Source of the DNA: Lentisphaerae bacterium ADurb.Bin242 | Lineage (GTDB): Bacteria > Verrucomicrobiota > Lentisphaeria > Victivallales > UBA1829 | Assembly: GCA_002069785.1 (NCBI GenBank) | Contig: MWCA01000050.1 | Coordinates: 1-44,345 of the forward strand | DNA: 44,345 nt | Reading direction: 5' to 3' | In this document: positions 1 to 7,834 of the stretch, one piece after another | How the letters are laid out: each line of letters opens with the position of its first letter | Position numbering within the stretch: position 1 is the stretch's first letter | Made by a program: the position numbers and the translations under genes | The notes under the pieces: model-generated | Database searches by the model: none | The model's input: the letters and a program-made list of their open reading frames with translations, nothing else | Told to the model about the DNA's origin: nothing

Positions 1-497
1 CCTCGCTGCCGCTCTCTTCCGCCGGAAAAGCCGTAATCCATGCGCTTTCACATCTGGCGGAGGAACCGTGCGGAGACGATGCAGCGGCTGCGGAACTTTT
101 GACGGCTCTTCTCCGCATGTCCCTTGCCGCTCTCCGGCAGGATCAGGAAAAAGCACCCGACAAAAGCAACCAGACCTTCTTGCGGCTGGATAATTTTCTG
201 CATGAAAACTATCTGCACGGCATTACGCGGGAGTCGGTCGCGAAAGAGTTCCGGCTGACGCCTTCGTATGTATCGCGCCTGTATGCGGAATTCGGGGAGG
301 GTTCCTTCCACGAGACCTTGCGGCGTCTCCGCATGGAACATGCCGTCGTGCTGTTGAAAAATACGACATTGTCCATCGATGAAATCACAGTGGCTTGTGC
401 CTATTCAAGCACCACATTTTTTATTGCGGGCTTCAAGAGAATCTACGGAGTTCCGCCGGGGCGATTCCGTCGGAAATACGGTCCTTCCTCCGTCTGA
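1..497 (+). CDS. AraC-family transcriptional regulator, 5' truncated by window edge
   Basis: The reading frame is open from the first bases of the window, so the N-terminal part is missing. The visible 165 residues end in a two-helix AraC/XylS DNA-binding domain: the first helix-turn-helix lies around 'ITRESVAKEFRLTPSYVSRLY', split here as ITRESVAKEF and RLTPSYVSRLY, and the second around LSIDEITVACAYSSTTFF, followed by the family's typical FKRIYGVPPGRFRR ending. The protein would bind DNA and probably activate a nearby sugar-related operon that lies outside the window. The gene ends just before the terminator of the converging minus-strand operon. The effector cannot be inferred because the sensor domain is not in view. 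Family assignment is secure; target is unknown. Confidence 0.9.
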   Translation, partial: SLPLSSAGKAVIHALSHLAEEPCGDDAAAAELLTALLRMSLAALRQDQEKAPDKSNQTFLRLDNFLHENYLHGITRESVAKEFRLTPSYVSRLYAEFGEGSFHETLRRLRMEHAVVLLKNTTLSIDEITVACAYSSTTFFIAGFKRIYGVPPGRFRRKYGPSSV

Positions 498-521
498 GGT
501 CTTGTGGCTGTGGAAGAAGAG

Positions 522-581
522 AAAAAAAGACCGGAGGGCAAAGGGTGGTGTGTGTTTGGAGAGAAAACCTTTGCCCTCCGG
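522..581 (-). terminator. Rho-independent terminator of the ECF sigma operon
   Basis: A perfect 14-bp inverted repeat, CCGGAGGGCAAAGG at 531-544 and its complement at 568-581, encloses a 23-nt loop. On the minus strand it is followed directly by a T-rich tract (the A-run at 523-529 on the plus strand). It lies just after the stop of the minus-strand gene ending at 596. On the plus strand no T tract follows, so it should act only leftward. Confidence 0.8.
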
Positions 582-595
582 GGAGGGGAAAACCG

Positions 596-1255
596 TTATT
601 CGCCCGCGGACGGCTGCGGAGGACCGCCCGGCAGGCCGCCGGGCGGCTCCATCGGCTTGCCGCCCCGCGGAGGCTTCTTCCGCTGTTCTTTCGGAAGGCA
701 CATCTGTTCGACTCTTTCACGAATGATTTTTTCAGAATCCTTCAGGCTGTTCTGATAGAAAGTTTTCAGGCGTTCCAAATCGTTTTTGGCCCTCGCAAGC
801 TGTTCTTCGGTTGCGGCGATATTGTTCCTGGTGAATTCCAGACGTTTCTCGAATTGAATCCGCACCGCCTTTTCCAGTTCCGCTTTCACAGCCGCTTTTT
901 CGGCATCCGTCCTGGCCGCCAGATATTTTTCGCTGAGCTCATCCACCTTTTTGGCTTCGGGCGGACGGTATTTCAGGAAAAGCTCCCTCATTTTCTGGCG
1001 GAGTCCGGCATGGTCGTTTGCCCGTGCCAGCTTGTCGATCTCCGCCCGTTCCTCCTGGGTCAGTTTGGAAAAGAATACCGCATGGGGATTGCGTCCGCGC
1101 GGGGGCGGACCCGGCCGCCGTTCCCCGGGAGGAGGCGGAACATTTTCCTTCTTTTTTCCGGCGGATTCCAGCGGGTCCGCGCAGAATCCGCTCATCCCCG
1201 CGGAAAGCGCCAGAACCAGCGGAAGGCTCATTGTCCAATTTCGATGAAGCTTCAT
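596..1255 (-). CDS. Exported coiled-coil periplasmic protein of the sigma operon
   Basis: A 219-residue protein with a signal peptide (about residues 1-25, basic start, hydrophobic core, cut near GFCA). A proline-rich stretch follows (about 35-55), then a long charged alpha-helical region (about 60-195) rich in Glu, Lys and Ala, and a Pro/Gly-rich tail. The pattern LTQEERAEIDKLARAND resembles small Spy/CpxP or heavy-metal-sensor helical proteins, but no catalytic motif is visible and this likeness is only suggestive. Its start codon lies 1 nt after the anti-sigma stop, so translation is probably coupled. As third gene of a sigma/anti-sigma operon it may be the envelope effector or the signal sensor; that is inference. 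Confidence 0.75.
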   Translation of the reverse strand: MKLHRNWTMSLPLVLALSAGMSGFCADPLESAGKKKENVPPPPGERRPGPPPRGRNPHAVFFSKLTQEERAEIDKLARANDHAGLRQKMRELFLKYRPPEAKKVDELSEKYLAARTDAEKAAVKAELEKAVRIQFEKRLEFTRNNIAATEEQLARAKNDLERLKTFYQNSLKDSEKIIRERVEQMCLPKEQRKKPPRGGKPMEPPGGLPGGPPQPSAGE

Positions 1256-1256
1256 G

Positions 1257-1739
1257 TCAGTTGATCCTGTTTTGCGAAAGGGTTGAATAGGCAGCGATGC
1301 TTCTCAGTTTTACGGAGGTTTCCTGAATCTGGGAGGAAAGCAGGAAAATTTCCGAGTCGAGGTTATCCATCATTTCATAGTGTATGGAAGTCTTGGCCGC
1401 TCCGACCCCCGCGGACGCCGTTTTTCCGGCATAGTAGGGATGAAGCGCGTAGACAAGCCCGAAACAGATCATGAACGCGGCCGCAACCGGAAGCCAGACA
1501 AATTTCAGCATGAACAACGGGGTGTGTCTGCGGTGCGACGGCATTTTTTTCAGCGCATAGCCGAGGACGGCCGAATCGAGTTCAGGCGGAACTTCCGGAT
1601 TTCCGGAAGGGATCTCGTTCAGAAGCCGGAGCATGTCCACGCGGGAGGCGCATTCGGGGCATCCGCCAAGATGCTTCTCCAGTTCGGGAGAATTCATGCC
1701 CAGCATAGCATCCTTCATGAATTTCTCACATGTTTTCAT
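1257..1739 (-). CDS. Membrane anti-sigma factor with zinc-finger (ZAS) motif
   Basis: 160 residues. The N-terminus carries the zinc-binding anti-sigma motif His23-x3-Cys27-x2-Cys30 (HLGGCPEC), which in this family clamps the partner ECF sigma factor. A single membrane span lies at about residues 79-99 (FVWLPVAAAFMICFGLVYAL), leaving about 60 residues outside the cytoplasm. A strong ribosome site (AGGAGG, 8 nt before ATG) fixes the start. It lies 12 nt downstream of the sigma gene, the usual sigma/anti-sigma order, and should hold that sigma factor inactive until an envelope signal arrives. Confidence 0.9.
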   Translation of the reverse strand: MKTCEKFMKDAMLGMNSPELEKHLGGCPECASRVDMLRLLNEIPSGNPEVPPELDSAVLGYALKKMPSHRRHTPLFMLKFVWLPVAAAFMICFGLVYALHPYYAGKTASAGVGAAKTSIHYEMMDNLDSEIFLLSSQIQETSVKLRSIAAYSTLSQNRIN

Positions 1740-1751
1740 ATTTTCAGCCTC

Positions 1752-2333
1752 CTATCCATTCCATTCCGCAAGACTCTTGCGGAGATTTTTCAATGCGTAC
1801 TGCATTCTTGCCAGCGCGGTGTTGATCGAGCTTCCCTGAATCCGGGCGATCTCCTTGAACGCGATATTTTCTCTTCGCATCAGGAACACCTCCCGCAGTT
1901 CGGGTGAAAGCTTGTCCACGGCCTGTTCGATGGCGTTCTCCAGTTCCTCCCGGTGCATTTTCCGCCATGGGTCCTCGCGGCTGTCCGCCACATCGAATCC
2001 GCCTTCCGGCTCGTCCTGGCTTCCCGCCTCGTATCGGGCGAGCCTCCCGCTTTTCCGGAAGGAATCGATCGCCAGATTGTGAGCGATCCGCAGGAGCCAC
2101 GCGCCGAACTGCTGCCGGTGTTCGTACCGGGGAAGCTGGTCGATCGCTTTGATCCAGGTCTGCTGGAAAAGATCATCCGCCTGCGAGCGGTCCGCATTGA
2201 GCATTTTATTCAAGTAGCCATACAGCGGGCGTTTATACCGTTCATACAGAGCTGTGAAGTCGCCGGCATTGCCTGCCAGATAGCCCCTGATAAGCGTAAG
2301 ATCATCTGCTTCATGCTCTCGGCTGTTCATCAT
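1752..2333 (-). CDS. ECF-type RNA polymerase sigma factor
   Basis: 193 residues with both ECF core regions. Region 2 (about 30-93) contains the core-binding and -10 recognition part (QADDLFQQTWIKAID, then FGAWLLRIAHNLAIDSFRK). Region 4 (about 140-187) has the helix-turn-helix for -35 recognition (LSPELREVFLMRRE, then FKEIARIQGSSINTALARMQ). It is the first gene of a three-gene operon with its membrane anti-sigma factor and an exported helical protein. The next residue after the first Met is also Met, so the start could be one codon later. The regulon is unknown. Confidence 0.92.
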   Translation of the reverse strand: MMNSREHEADDLTLIRGYLAGNAGDFTALYERYKRPLYGYLNKMLNADRSQADDLFQQTWIKAIDQLPRYEHRQQFGAWLLRIAHNLAIDSFRKSGRLARYEAGSQDEPEGGFDVADSREDPWRKMHREELENAIEQAVDKLSPELREVFLMRRENIAFKEIARIQGSSINTALARMQYALKNLRKSLAEWNG

Positions 2334-2377
2334 TTCTTAGTTCTTTTCTGGAATGTTAAACGCGTTTCGAAAGGGGT

Positions 2378-2809
2378 TTATTGTGCAAAAGCATTTTTTT
2401 TCCATTTTTTTTCCGCCGATGCAAGGAGTTCGGCGAGATGGCGGTCGCCGGGAAGCATCGGCTCCCGGTCGATCGTTTCGACGGAAACCCACCGCACCGA
2501 CTGTCCTTCCCGGGGCAGGGGCGGCGGGGACCCGTGCTTGAACGCCGTCCGGAAGAAGTTCACCTGGAGCGCTTTTTCTCCAAAGAGGACCTGTTCCACG
2601 TGGATCAGGTCCATGACATACACTTCCGCGCCGAGTTCCTCGCGGAGTTCCCGTTTCAGGCATTCGTTCAGTGTCTCCCCCGCTTCGGCTTTTCCGCCGG
2701 GGAACTCCATGCACTCCGCAAAACGGGAACCGGGAAGCCGTCCGCAGAGAAGGATTTTCCCGTCCCGGCGGATGACGGCCGCGGTCACCTGTATGAGATT
2801 CGATTGCAT
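2378..2809 (-). CDS. Nudix hydrolase, MutT-like
   Basis: A compact 143-residue Nudix protein. The complete Nudix box G-x5-E-x7-REUxEExGU is present: GKAEAGE, then TLNECLK, then RELREELGA, at about residues 37-59. These residues bind Mg2+ and the pyrophosphate of a nucleoside diphosphate derivative. The N-terminal QVTAAVIRRDGKILLCGR and later FFRTAFKHG fit the 8-oxo-dGTP diphosphatase (MutT) branch, so a role in nucleotide-pool cleaning is likely, though substrate cannot be proved from sequence. An upstream in-frame ATG at 2881 is possible, but the start at 2809 gives the usual family length. Confidence 0.9.
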   Translation of the reverse strand: MQSNLIQVTAAVIRRDGKILLCGRLPGSRFAECMEFPGGKAEAGETLNECLKRELREELGAEVYVMDLIHVEQVLFGEKALQVNFFRTAFKHGSPPPLPREGQSVRWVSVETIDREPMLPGDRHLAELLASAEKKWKKNAFAQ

Positions 2810-3063
2810 TTTCCGGACTTTCTCTATTGTGTGGATTTCAGAATGATGCCATACTGTAGCCCGCGTACGCTTCCTTTTCAAACGGACGGTTCAAAATCGA
2901 TGGTCTTCCGCCGTTTCCCGGCCGTTTCCGCGTGAGAAATATGCAATTTTTTTGAAAGTACTCTTTTATATTTGGCTGTTGCGGATTATATTACCGGCTG
3001 ATATGTGCATCGTTTTCCGAAAACAGATTCAACCACAAGCGTTTACATGCAGGATTGTACTAA

Positions 3064-3456
3064 ATGACAGAGAAAAAAGAACTGAATACACGCGGTGCGC
3101 AGCTGGATTTCGTGTGCGTCGAATCCGGTTGCGGAGGAGTTGTCAAATTCAATCTGATGGAGCTGAACCAGTCCGATTTTCAGGCGATGTGCCCCAAGTG
3201 CCACCGGCCCTATGCTTTCGACGCCTCCCTCAAGGAAAAATTCCTCAAGCTTCAGAGCCTGATCCTGGCGCTGCGCGACGCGGAGCCCATTCTAGGCGAC
3301 TGCAATGTGGCGGTGACGGTTCCGGCCGGAGAAGTCAAAATCCCGTACGCCCTCCTGCTGACGCGCCTCAACACCATGATCACGTTGAATCTCGGGGAGA
3401 AAAAAGTCGACTTCCATATCTGGATCGAGCCGACCTCCTCCGATACGTTCCGATAA
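3064..3456 (+). CDS. Zinc-ribbon protein of unknown function
   Basis: 130 residues. Two cysteine pairs, CVESGC (about 18-23) and CPKC (about 43-46), are placed as in a zinc ribbon. The rest is predicted alpha/beta with no known catalytic motif and no signal peptide, so the protein should be cytosolic. It sits 31 nt upstream of pyrE and in the same direction, so the two are probably co-transcribed, with secA following. I do not recognise a named family. It may be a lineage-specific protein with a structural zinc site. Confidence 0.75.
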   Translation: MTEKKELNTRGAQLDFVCVESGCGGVVKFNLMELNQSDFQAMCPKCHRPYAFDASLKEKFLKLQSLILALRDAEPILGDCNVAVTVPAGEVKIPYALLLTRLNTMITLNLGEKKVDFHIWIEPTSSDTFR

Positions 3457-3487
3457 GCCGTTTTCAATCACAGATGGAAGGTATATC

Positions 3488-4057
3488 ATGACAGACCAGG
3501 AAATTGTTCAGAGTTTTCAGAAAGCCGGGGCTCTCCTCGACGGTCATTTCATATTGCGCAGCGGACTGCACAGCGGCAAGTTTTTCCAGGCGGCGCTCCT
3601 GTTCCGCTATCCCGACATCGCCGAAAAGCTCTGCCGCACCCTCGCGGAACGGATGAAGCATCTCGGCGCGGAAACGGTGATTTCTCCCGCCGTCGGAGGA
3701 ATCCTTGTCGGACAGGAACTGGCGCGGGCCCTCGGAATCCAGGCGATCTTCGCCGACAAGGAGAACGACCAGCTGGTGCTCAAGCGCGGCTTCACCATCC
3801 GGAAGGGAGAAAAGATCATCGTGGCGGAGGATGTCGTGACCAAGGGCGGACGGGTCCAGCAGACCATCGACCTGGTGCGCTCCCTGGGCGGCGAGCCGGT
3901 CGCGGTCGGGATCGTCACGGACCGCAGCGGCTGCACCGTTGATTTCGGAATTCCGCTGTACAGCCTGATTCAATTGAATCTGCCCGCATACAATCCGGCG
4001 GATTGCCCGCTGTGCAAAGCCGGGGTTCCCCTCGAACGCCCCGGTTCCAAATCCTGA
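3488..4057 (+). CDS. pyrE: Orotate phosphoribosyltransferase
   Basis: 189 residues. It catalyses transfer of ribose 5-phosphate from PRPP to orotate, the fifth step of de novo UMP synthesis. The PRPP-binding loop is at about 110-121 (KIIVAEDVVTKGG), preceded by the conserved GGILVGQELARALG stretch (about 70-83) and the DKENDQLVLKRGF flexible-loop region. Length fits the family. The C-terminus carries CPLC, giving a small Cys pair seen in some bacterial PyrE lineages. It lies between a zinc-ribbon gene and secA, close enough (51 nt to secA) for one operon. Confidence 0.93.
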   Translation: MTDQEIVQSFQKAGALLDGHFILRSGLHSGKFFQAALLFRYPDIAEKLCRTLAERMKHLGAETVISPAVGGILVGQELARALGIQAIFADKENDQLVLKRGFTIRKGEKIIVAEDVVTKGGRVQQTIDLVRSLGGEPVAVGIVTDRSGCTVDFGIPLYSLIQLNLPAYNPADCPLCKAGVPLERPGSKS

Positions 4058-4108
4058 GTTCGTCTCCATTGAATCATAGGTCATTTTTACGCGAAGGGGG
4101 GCATTCCA

Positions 4109-7096
4109 ATGCTCACTAAGATATTGAAAGCCGTTTTCGGAAGCAAGTCGGGGCGCGACGTGAAGCGTCTCCTCCCGAAAGTGGCGAAGATCAACGAACT
4201 GGAAATCGAATACCAGAAGCTTTCCGAAGAGGCTCTCAAGGCGAAGACCACGGAGTTTCAGGAGCGTCTCCGCAACGGGGAGACCACGGATGACATCCTC
4301 TGCGAGGCGTTCGCCGTCGTCAAGAACGCCTGCCGCCGGCTCTGCGGAACCACGATCACGGTCTGCGACCACGAGCTGGTCTGGGACATGATCCCGTTCG
4401 ACGTCCAGCTGATCGGCGGAATCGTCCTCCACCAGGGGAAGATCGCGGAAATGGCCACCGGCGAAGGCAAGACCCTTGTCGCCACCCTGCCGCTTTATCT
4501 GAACGCCCTGACCGGCAGGAACTGCCAGCTGGTCACCGTCAACGATTATCTGGCCCGGCGCGACTCCGAATGGATGGGCACGGTCTTCCAGTATCTCGGC
4601 CTGACGGTGGGCTGCATCCAGAATGAAATGGATCCCCCGGAACGCCGCGAGCAATATAACTGCGACATCACCTACGGCACCAACAGCGAATTCGGTTTCG
4701 ACTATCTCCGCGATATGGGCATGGCCACCCGCCGGGAGCATCTGGTCCAGCGCAACCATTTCTACGCGATCATCGACGAAGTCGACTCCATCCTCATCGA
4801 CGAGGCCCGGACCCCGCTGATCATCTCCGGCCCGGTCGCTGTTTCCACCAGTCAGTTCGAGCAGCTCAAGCCCGCTATCGCCGATCTCTACAACCGTCAG
4901 AACCTGCTGTGCGGACGCCTGATCCAGGAAGCCAGAAGCACTCTCTCCAAAGAAAATCCCACGGACGACGAAATGGACGAGGCGATCCGGAAGCTGCTCC
5001 AGGTGAAACTCGGAATGCCCCAGCACAAGCAGCTGATGCATATTCTGGAGTCGGCCGAGATCCTCAAGCGTCTCGAAAAAATGGAAATGTTCGTCAAGAG
5101 CGACCAGAACCGCGGCATGCTCCAGGAGGTCCAGTCGGAGCTGTTCTTCGCCATGGATGAGAAACATCACGAGGCCGACCTCACCGAAAAGGGGCGTCTC
5201 GCGGTTTCCCCGAGCGATCCCAATGCGTTCGTGCTTCCCGATCTTCTCGAATCCATTCACGCGATCGACACGGCACCCTCCCTTTCCGTGCGGGAAAAGG
5301 CGGAAAAGAAGCAGGCTTTCCAGCAGGAGTTTGCCGAAAAGAGCGAACGGCTCCAGAATCTCTCCCAGCTGCTCCGCGCCTACTGCCTGTTTGAAAAGGA
5401 CGTCCATTATGTCGTGGCGGACAACAAGGTGCTGATCGTCGACGAGCACACCGGACGCATCCTTCCGGGACGCCGTTTCAGCGACGGGCTCCATCAGGCT
5501 CTCGAAGCCAAGGAGAACGTCGAGATCGAAAAGGAGACGCAGACTCTTGCCACGATCACGATCCAGAACTACTTCCGCATGTATGAGAAGCTCGCCGGCA
5601 TGACCGGAACCGCCGAAACCGAGGCGAACGAATTCCATCAGATCTACAAGCTGGACGTGGTGGTCATCCCCACCAACAAGCCCTGTCAGCGCTTCGACCA
5701 CAATGACTGCGTCTACAAGACCAAACGGGAAAAATTCAACGCGATCGTCAACGAGACCGAGGAAGCCTACAAGAAAGGCCAGCCCGTCCTTCTGGGCACG
5801 ATCTCCGTCGAAGATTCCGAGCTGGTCAGCCGTCTGCTCAAGCTCCGGAAAATCCCGCACAACGTCCTGAACGCGAAAAACCACGCCATGGAATCCGATA
5901 TCGTGGCGCGCGCCGGGCAGAAATACGCCGTGACCGTGGCGACCAACATGGCTGGACGCGGAACCGACATCAAGCTCGGGGAAGGCGTCGCCGACCTCGG
6001 CGGACTCTATGTCATCGGCAGTTCCCGGCACGATTCCCGCCGGATCGACCGCCAGCTGCGCGGCCGTTCCGCCCGGCAGGGCGACCCCGGCGCTTCCCGT
6101 TTCTACGTTTCCCTGGAAGACAATCTCATGCGGCTCTTCGGCTCCGACCGCATCGTCCGCATCATGGAGCGCTTCGGCCTGGAGGAGGGGGAGGAGCTTC
6201 AGCATCCCTGGCTGACCAAATCCATCGAAACGGCCCAGCGCCGGGTCGAGCAGCACCATTTCTCCATCCGCAAACGCACGCTGGAATATGACGACGTGAT
6301 GAACAAGCAGCGCGAGGTCATTTACGGCTTCCGCAAGGAAACTCTCTTCAACGACAATTGCCGTGAAGAGATCTTCATGATCGTGGACACCGCGGTCTTC
6401 CGTCACGTCGAAGACGCCATTGCCGCAACGGACAAGGATTCCTCCGTCAACGCCGTCATCAACCGGGATTCCCTGCTGGCGTGGCTGAACATGACCTTCC
6501 CCATCGGCTTCGACGAAAAAACCATTTTCAAATTCAAACCCGGCGGCGAGCCGGATGTGAACGCCATGTGCGACGCGATCGTGGCGCGGGTCAAGGAGAT
6601 GTATTCCCTCAAGGAATCCGTCGAGGACCCCGAAGGGCTGATCTGGCTGGAACGCCACCTGATCCTCAGCGCCGTGGACCGTCTCTGGCAGGATCATTTG
6701 TATGCGATGGACAACCTCCGCTCCAGCATCGGGCTGCGGGCGTATGCGCAGAAGGACCCCCTGGTCGAATACAAGCAGGAGGCCTTCAAGATGTTCGACA
6801 TCCTGATGCAGGACATCGACCAGGAAATCCTGACCAACATGTTCCGGTCCGCCACTTCCATTCAGGCGTTCGAGCAGATGTTTGCCTCCATGCCCATGAC
6901 CGCCATTCACGAGTCGCTGGACCAGTTCGCGGACGCTCCCCGGCAGGAGGGCGGAAGGGCTCTTCCGGAGGGACAGCCGGCGGAGGAAGCTCCCGAGATC
7001 AACATCTCCTTCAAGCGCGATGTGCCGAAAGTCGGGCGGAACGACCTCTGTCCCTGCGGTTCGGGGAAAAAATACAAGAAGTGCTGCGGGAAGTAA
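4109..7096 (+). CDS. secA: Preprotein translocase ATPase subunit SecA
   Basis: 995 residues. SecA is the peripheral ATPase that drives unfolded preproteins through SecYEG. The Walker A motif MATGEGKT is at 115-122, the Walker B/DEAD-like IIDEVDSILIDEA near 220-232, the second motor domain holds GRGTDIKLGEG and DRQLRGRSARQGDPG, and the C-terminus ends in the zinc-binding SEC-C motif (C981-P-C983 and C992-C993) used for SecB and lipid contact. It is longer than the roughly 900 residues of the E. coli protein, mostly because of an extended helical stretch at about 250-430. A G-rich ribosome site (AAGGGGGG) precedes the ATG. All key motifs are intact. Confidence 0.97.
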   Translation: MLTKILKAVFGSKSGRDVKRLLPKVAKINELEIEYQKLSEEALKAKTTEFQERLRNGETTDDILCEAFAVVKNACRRLCGTTITVCDHELVWDMIPFDVQLIGGIVLHQGKIAEMATGEGKTLVATLPLYLNALTGRNCQLVTVNDYLARRDSEWMGTVFQYLGLTVGCIQNEMDPPERREQYNCDITYGTNSEFGFDYLRDMGMATRREHLVQRNHFYAIIDEVDSILIDEARTPLIISGPVAVSTSQFEQLKPAIADLYNRQNLLCGRLIQEARSTLSKENPTDDEMDEAIRKLLQVKLGMPQHKQLMHILESAEILKRLEKMEMFVKSDQNRGMLQEVQSELFFAMDEKHHEADLTEKGRLAVSPSDPNAFVLPDLLESIHAIDTAPSLSVREKAEKKQAFQQEFAEKSERLQNLSQLLRAYCLFEKDVHYVVADNKVLIVDEHTGRILPGRRFSDGLHQALEAKENVEIEKETQTLATITIQNYFRMYEKLAGMTGTAETEANEFHQIYKLDVVVIPTNKPCQRFDHNDCVYKTKREKFNAIVNETEEAYKKGQPVLLGTISVEDSELVSRLLKLRKIPHNVLNAKNHAMESDIVARAGQKYAVTVATNMAGRGTDIKLGEGVADLGGLYVIGSSRHDSRRIDRQLRGRSARQGDPGASRFYVSLEDNLMRLFGSDRIVRIMERFGLEEGEELQHPWLTKSIETAQRRVEQHHFSIRKRTLEYDDVMNKQREVIYGFRKETLFNDNCREEIFMIVDTAVFRHVEDAIAATDKDSSVNAVINRDSLLAWLNMTFPIGFDEKTIFKFKPGGEPDVNAMCDAIVARVKEMYSLKESVEDPEGLIWLERHLILSAVDRLWQDHLYAMDNLRSSIGLRAYAQKDPLVEYKQEAFKMFDILMQDIDQEILTNMFRSATSIQAFEQMFASMPMTAIHESLDQFADAPRQEGGRALPEGQPAEEAPEINISFKRDVPKVGRNDLCPCGSGKKYKKCCGK

Positions 7097-7233
7097 GACT
7101 TCTGAACAGGGCATGGCGTCCCATTCCGGCGGAAGTCCGTCCGGTTGTCCGGCCATCGGTTGCCATGCTCGTAAAGACGACAGCCCTTTCTGGATTTTCC
7201 CCGGAAGTTTTTCAATATTTATGCGCAGCCTGC

Positions 7234-7261
7234 TTGATTTTCAGACAATATGAGTTATAGT
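7234..7261 (+). promoter_or_regulatory. Promoter of tRNA-His
   Basis: TTGATT (7234-7239), 16 nt, then TATAGT (7256-7261). Transcription would begin about 8-10 nt later, just before the tRNA at 7279, which fits a short 5' leader. Confidence 0.6.
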
Positions 7262-7278
7262 AAGGGCTTGTTTTTGAT

Positions 7279-7356
7279 GGTGGTTGTAGCTCAGTTGGTT
7301 AGAGCGCCTGGTTGTGGCCCAGGAGGCCGCGGGTTCAAGTCCCGTCATCCACCCCA
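7279..7356 (+). tRNA. tRNA-His (anticodon GTG), CCA encoded
   Basis: Full cloverleaf by hand folding: acceptor strand 7280-7286 pairs with 7346-7352 (one T-T mismatch), D arm 7289-7305, anticodon stem CCTGG/CCAGG with loop TTGTGGC and anticodon GTG at 7314-7316, variable loop 7324-7328, T arm 7329-7345 with TTCAAGT. The two identity features of tRNA-His are present: an extra G at position -1 (7279) and C at position 73 (7353). The 3' CCA is encoded at 7354-7356. Confidence 0.95.
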
Positions 7357-7834
7357 TTTTCCCCCTCGAAACAGCCTCAAGAAAAGTTCCTCTGCTGAAA
7401 CCTGCTAAAATTTGCATTTCTTCCCACCAAATCCGGAATACCCTCACGCAAAATCTTTCTCTGTTTGAAGTTCTCACTCTTGAGTAGAGAATAATCGAAA
7501 AGCCTCCTGACTGAAATCAACCCGGACAACCGGACCTTTTTCCAGATTTCCTATGCTGATTTTTTTACCGGACAGCAGTGAGATCACAAGTAAAAAAATA
7601 GGCAAAACGCAAACAATATACCTCATCTCACAAAAGAAAAGAAGAAAATATCCATACGAAAAAACATACAGGTAAATCATCTCAGGAATATGACACAGAC
7701 ACAAAACAGACTACATTTTTTCTATAAATTCAACATCATTTCTATTGACAGACACGAATAAACAGTATATAGTCATTTTTCTAAGAAAAAGGCCTTCTCG
7801 AACTCAGGACCGCCGGAAACTGAAAGGAAACACC
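7357..7834. other. A+T-rich spacer with regulatory region and a possible gene remnant
   Basis: About 480 nt without a convincing gene. The right end (7711-7773) holds the locus A promoter and operator. A minus-strand frame at 7474-7626 gives 50 residues that look like a signal peptide followed by GNLEKGPVVRVDFSQEAF; it could be the 5' remnant of a lost secreted protein, but it has no good ribosome site and confidence is low. Nothing else is recognisable. Confidence 0.4.
7711..7773 (+). promoter_or_regulatory. AraC-type operator plus strong promoter of the rightward locus A operon
   Basis: CTACATTTTT (7711-7720) and a degenerate copy CAACATCATT (7731-7740) form direct half-sites with a 20-bp period, two helical turns, as in AraC-class operators. 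Four bases later comes TTGACA (7745-7750), a 17-nt spacer and TATAGT (7768-7773). The same arrangement, with the 14-mer CTACATTTTTTCTA fully conserved, precedes the pseudopilin operon at 19359-19420 on the other strand. The placement next to the -35 box fits activation by the AraC protein encoded at 19480-20301. Confidence 0.75.

Noticed and set aside
395..1264. 289-codon plus-strand frame opposite the exported helical protein
   Set aside because: No ribosome site; it overlaps the AraC end, the terminator and an entire real gene.
3464..7156. 1,230-codon open frame antisense to pyrE and secA
   Set aside because: It mirrors two genes with full motifs; composition is an artefact of their G+C-rich codons. 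Similar long antisense frames at 10850-12412, 12199-14871, 23649-25871, 25982-28516 and 39255-40547 (the last antisense to the GH1 gene) were dropped for the same reason.
7097..7233. Inverted repeat GCATGGC/GCCATGC after secA as terminator
   Set aside because: The arms are short, about 40 nt apart, and not followed by a T run.
7241..7477. Minus-strand frame reading GWMTGLEPAASWATTRRSNQ
   Set aside because: This is the translated antisense of the tRNA-His gene, a well-known false protein.
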